Assembly (NCBI GenBank): GCA_030635945.1
Contig: DAOVXW010000023.1
Coordinates: 1 to 7,911 of the forward strand
Reading direction: 5' to 3'
Length of the DNA stretch: 7,911 nucleotides
From: Dehalococcoidia bacterium
GTDB taxonomy: Bacteria > Chloroflexota > Dehalococcoidia > Dehalococcoidales > G020351185
Part shown: positions 5,581-7,911 of the stretch, one piece after another
Layout: the number at the start of each line of letters is the position of its first letter
How positions within the stretch are numbered: position 1 is the stretch's first letter
Program-made: the position numbers and the translations under genes
The notes under the pieces: generated by a model
Databases searched by the model: none
Told to the model about the DNA's origin: nothing
What the model saw: only the letters and a program-made list of their open reading frames with translations

Positions 5581-6183
5581 ATGAAAGAAAAGGGCGATAA
5601 TCATGAAGCAGAGGGGGAGAAAAAATATAACTGGATAAATATGAAATTGATCCCTTTACTGGGTTTGATTATTGTCATTGCCGTTGCCGTTGCCATCTTT
5701 TGCCTCTATAGAGATAATCCGGAAAGGTTCGAACAGCTTGAAGAACTGGGTTATCTGGGCGTCTTTCTGAGCAGTCTGATTCTAAATGCCACCGTTGTTC
5801 TGCCCGCCGGCAACTTCTTATTTCTTTTTGTTCTCGGCGGTGCACTTCCTTCGCCTTTACTGGTAGGATTAATCGGTGGTTTTGCGGCAGCCATCGGAGA
5901 GTTAACCGGCTATGCTGCCGGCTACAGCGGCCGGGCAATCGTTAAGAAGCGTCGGTTATATACCCGGCTGGAGGGGTGGATGGAGAGTTGGGGTTCGCTG
6001 ACGATTTTTTTCCTCTCTGCGGCACCGCTCTTTTTTGATTTAGCCGGCATTGTCGCTGGTGCGCTGCGCTTTCCGGTTTGGAAGTTTTTCATTGCCTGCT
6101 GGCTGGGCAGAACAGTACTCTATATAGCTATTGCTTTTGCCGGCGCTATGGGCCTGGATTGGGTACGTGATTTCATCGGTTGA
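5581..6183 (+). CDS. VTT-domain (DedA/TVP38-like) membrane protein
   Basis: From ATG 5581 the protein has 200 residues. One helix (about 21-43) precedes a VTT/SNARE-associated domain at about 55-195. Supporting segments are 'NATVVLPAGNFL' (69-80), 'AAIGELTGYAAGY' (103-115), a basic loop 'VKKRRLYTRLEGWMESWG' (121-138) and 'PLFFDLAGIVAGALRFP' (149-165) with D153 in the position usual for the family. Related DedA/VTT proteins act in the membrane, some as lipid scramblases or undecaprenyl-phosphate carriers; which applies here is unknown. The start is unclear: the frame is open back to an ATG at 5518, 5581 has a poor ribosome site, and 5641 is also possible. The best Shine-Dalgarno serves an out-of-frame ATG at 5603. 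The gene ends inside the end of the convergent MFS gene. Confidence 0.88.
   Translation: MKEKGDNHEAEGEKKYNWINMKLIPLLGLIIVIAVAVAIFCLYRDNPERFEQLEELGYLGVFLSSLILNATVVLPAGNFLFLFVLGGALPSPLLVGLIGGFAAAIGELTGYAAGYSGRAIVKKRRLYTRLEGWMESWGSLTIFFLSAAPLFFDLAGIVAGALRFPVWKFFIACWLGRTVLYIAIAFAGAMGLDWVRDFIG
5603..5638 (+). other. Eleven-codon mini-ORF with the best ribosome site ahead of the VTT gene
   Basis: AAAAGGG (5588-5594) lies eight bases before this ATG. The frame reads MKQRGRKNITG and stops with TAA at 5636-5638, two bases before the in-frame ATG 5641 of the VTT gene. It is either a leader peptide coupled to 5641, or the true start shifted by one base: one extra A in the run 5620-5625, or one extra G in 5613-5617, would join it to 'KKYNWINMKLIPLL'. 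Confidence 0.4.
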
Positions 6184-7498
6184 CCGGGGATTTAACTTTA
6201 AGCAGCAGCAGTCCGCCGAGCATAAAGAACAAAAGACAGGCAACAAGCATAATCTGGTAACCCAGTCCGGTAGTAACCGCTTCATAACGGTCGATCAATG
6301 GCCCGACCAGACCCGCCAGGACACCGGCGCCGGCGGTCGCCATATTAGCAAGGCCAAGGTATCTTGCTTCCTTTCCTTTTATCACCAGGTCGGTGGCTAA
6401 AGCCCAGTTTGCACTGGAGAATGCACCAGTAGCTATCCCCAGGATGCCGGCGGCAATCATTATTGAAGTGTAGCTCTGGTAAAGTATTATGACCAGAATA
6501 CCCAGAGTACCTAGAATTGCCGATAAGAAGCCTATAGGTTTACGCCCCGTTTTATCTGATAGACGCCCGGCAGGGTAAGCCACTATCAGCATGCCGATTA
6601 CGGCTAATATGGAAAACCTGAAAACAGCTTCAGCCGGGTCGGCGGCGCCGATGACATCTCTGAGAAAATACAGGGCAAACCGCTGGATGATAGCCATGGC
6701 CAGAAAAAAGAACAGGCGGGATGCCAGAAACCAGCAAAAATTGCGGTGCACCTTGATGAAACCAATCAAGCGTGATAGCTGGAGCCACATAAGGCAACGG
6801 CGTAAACAAATGCCGATACCAGAGATTGTGGCAGAAAACTGCAGGCCGTCGCTACCGGGTTGTTCTTTAACCGTCAAAACGGTAACCGCCATAAATACCA
6901 GTAAAAAAGCCCCCGGAAGCACCAGCGATAGCCATAACCACTGGCCTCCCTGGCCGATGGCATAATTGTCCATAAAGATAGCTATGGGGTATAAAAGGGC
7001 GACACCGCCCAATATTTCCAGAAATCCCTTTACCCCTGAAGCCAGCCCCCTCTTTCCTTCAGGCACAAGGTCGGGGATAAAGCCCTGGTGCGGCCCCTGC
7101 ACCGTGTTACTGCTTATCTGCAGGAAACAATATGTGGCGAAGAGAACAGCATAACTGCCGGCCAGCCCTATGCCGGGTAAAAACAGCAGGAGGAACAAAA
7201 AGCCCACCAGGATAAAAGGCCGCCGCCGGCCCCATCTGAAACCGGAGCGGTCGCTGATAGCACCGATTATCGGTTGCACTATCATTGCCAGGATTAAACC
7301 GGCGGAGATAAGCAGCCCCAGAGCGGTGTTCTTTTCAGCTTCGGGGACAAAATCCAGCACTCTCAGGGGCAGGATAATGCCGTGCATCCCCTGCCATAAC
7401 GCGGTTGTGGCAAAGACGAGTATGGTAATCTTGAGGTAGTCCCAGGTGCCAAAGCTCCTGGTTTTCAGGCCGGCGTTACCGTCCGTTTCGTTCTTCAC
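6173..7498 (-). CDS. MFS transporter (SLC45/GPH-like)
   Basis: A 441-residue membrane transporter with about twelve hydrophobic helices in two halves. The first half has the loop motif 'GAISDRSGFRWGRRRP' (79-94) and the second 'GRLSDKTGRKP' (311-321), the paired motif A of the major facilitator superfamily. The 'SDR...WGRRRPFI' form and 'QGPHQGFIPDLVP' (134-146) point to the sugar-transporter-like branch that includes SLC45 and GPH proteins, so a sugar or other small solute moved with protons is plausible; the substrate cannot be read from sequence. The start is GTG at 7498. A TAG lies two codons upstream in frame, so no earlier start is possible, yet I see no clear ribosome site. The gene follows argC on the same strand after 48 bases and may be read with it; at its end it overlaps the VTT gene tail to tail. 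Confidence 0.92.
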   Translation of the reverse strand: MKNETDGNAGLKTRSFGTWDYLKITILVFATTALWQGMHGIILPLRVLDFVPEAEKNTALGLLISAGLILAMIVQPIIGAISDRSGFRWGRRRPFILVGFLFLLLFLPGIGLAGSYAVLFATYCFLQISSNTVQGPHQGFIPDLVPEGKRGLASGVKGFLEILGGVALLYPIAIFMDNYAIGQGGQWLWLSLVLPGAFLLVFMAVTVLTVKEQPGSDGLQFSATISGIGICLRRCLMWLQLSRLIGFIKVHRNFCWFLASRLFFFLAMAIIQRFALYFLRDVIGAADPAEAVFRFSILAVIGMLIVAYPAGRLSDKTGRKPIGFLSAILGTLGILVIILYQSYTSIMIAAGILGIATGAFSSANWALATDLVIKGKEARYLGLANMATAGAGVLAGLVGPLIDRYEAVTTGLGYQIMLVACLLFFMLGGLLLLKVKSPVNR

Positions 7499-7546
7499 GT
7501 CAGGCTAAAGCATAACAGAGCTTTGGATTGGGAGCAATGTCAGGCT

Positions 7547-7911
7547 TTACGGATAAATCGCCAATGCTTCCAGCCCGGTGGGCTCCGGCAATCCCAGCAT
7601 CAGGTTCATATTCTGGATAGCCTGTCCGGCAGCGCCTTTAACAAGGTTGTCAATACAGCTGATGACAATCAACCTGCCGGTTCTTGTATCAATGGTCGGG
7701 TAAACAAGGCACAGGTTTGAACCCAGGGTATGCTTCGTATGGGGCGGGGAGGCTGTTACCCTGACAAAAGGCTCGTCTTTATAGAAATCAAGGTAAATCT
7801 GCCTTAATTCCGCCTCTCCCTTTTTACTGGCGGCAAGCCTGCCAATGAGTGGAGCATAGCAGGTCGTCAGAATGCCCCTTGTCATCGGTATCAAATGGGG
7901 GACAAAGGTTA
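7547..7911 (-). CDS. argC: N-acetyl-gamma-glutamyl-phosphate reductase, C-terminal part (cut by window edge)
   Basis: The minus-strand frame is open from the window edge and gives the last 120 residues of ArgC, which carries out the NADPH-dependent reduction of N-acetyl-glutamyl phosphate to the semialdehyde in arginine biosynthesis. Diagnostic segments are 'TFVPHLIPMTRGILTTCYA' just inside the edge, 'YKDEPFVRV', 'VKGAAGQAIQNMNLM' and the ending 'GLPEPTGLEALAIYP', all usual for the C-terminal substrate-binding/dimer domain. The N-terminal nucleotide-binding fold and the catalytic cysteine lie outside the window. About two thirds of the usual length of roughly 345 residues is missing only because of the window boundary; the part seen has no damage. 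Other arg genes may lie to the right, which I cannot see. Downstream, 48 bases separate it from the MFS gene, without a convincing terminator. Confidence 0.97.
   Translation of the reverse strand, partial: TFVPHLIPMTRGILTTCYAPLIGRLAASKKGEAELRQIYLDFYKDEPFVRVTASPPHTKHTLGSNLCLVYPTIDTRTGRLIVISCIDNLVKGAAGQAIQNMNLMLGLPEPTGLEALAIYP

Noticed and set aside
6591..7439. Plus-strand open frames under the MFS gene
   Set aside because: They are antisense to a well-supported 441-residue transporter and encode basic, low-complexity peptides without motifs.
7507..7524. Inverted repeat AAAGC-N8-GCTTT between argC and the MFS gene as a terminator
   Set aside because: Only five base pairs with a wide loop and no T run on the minus strand.
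1..7911. CRISPR array, toxin-antitoxin pair, retron, phage or transposon
   Set aside because: No regularly spaced repeats, no transposase, integrase, reverse transcriptase or toxin-like gene was seen; all larger genes are housekeeping or transport.

Overview
The window is an ordinary, gene-dense bacterial chromosomal segment of moderate GC. Short intergenic gaps, Shine-Dalgarno sites with TTG, GTG and ATG starts, and sigma70-type promoters are all visible. The HIT protein of the 'LWAPWR...HxHxHVVPRW' type, the B12-binding-like radical SAM protein and the VTT-domain protein would suit Chloroflexota, possibly Dehalococcoidia. That placement is inference from remembered family distribution, not proof. 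I see no transposase, phage gene, CRISPR array, plasmid origin or defence locus.

Region 1-2042: a radical SAM gene of the TIGR03960 type runs leftwards off the window edge and is cut at its C-terminus. It diverges from a HIT-family nucleotide hydrolase/phosphorylase gene, and the 115-base gap between them holds candidate promoters in both directions. Region 2066-3972: directly behind the HIT gene lies a tight cassette of a two-helix PLDc_N membrane protein, an ABC ATPase with a C-terminal extension, and an ABC-2 permease. The last two genes overlap by ATGA. The order resembles Bacillus yxlE-yxlF-yxlG, and the four genes HIT to permease probably form one operon.

Region 4010-5312: three small, poorly characterised genes. 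They are a membrane-anchored helical protein (minus), a DUF5658-like membrane protein (plus) and a 72-residue charged helical protein (minus). The 194-base divergent region between the first two carries two perfect inverted repeats and a good promoter for the DUF5658-like gene. Region 5388-5501: a tRNA-Glu (UUC) with encoded CCA and a recognisable promoter. Region 5581-6183: a VTT/DedA-like membrane protein with a puzzling N-terminus, where the best ribosome site sits in another frame. Region 6173-7498: a 12-helix MFS transporter (minus), overlapping the VTT gene tail to tail by 11 bases. Region 7547-7911: the C-terminal part of argC (arginine biosynthesis), entering from the right edge on the minus strand just upstream of the MFS gene.

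The genes do not add up to a new system that I can support. The points most worth checking are the homopolymer frame question in the VTT gene, the PLDc_N/ABC cassette, the palindrome next to the DUF5658 promoter, and the unassigned small proteins.
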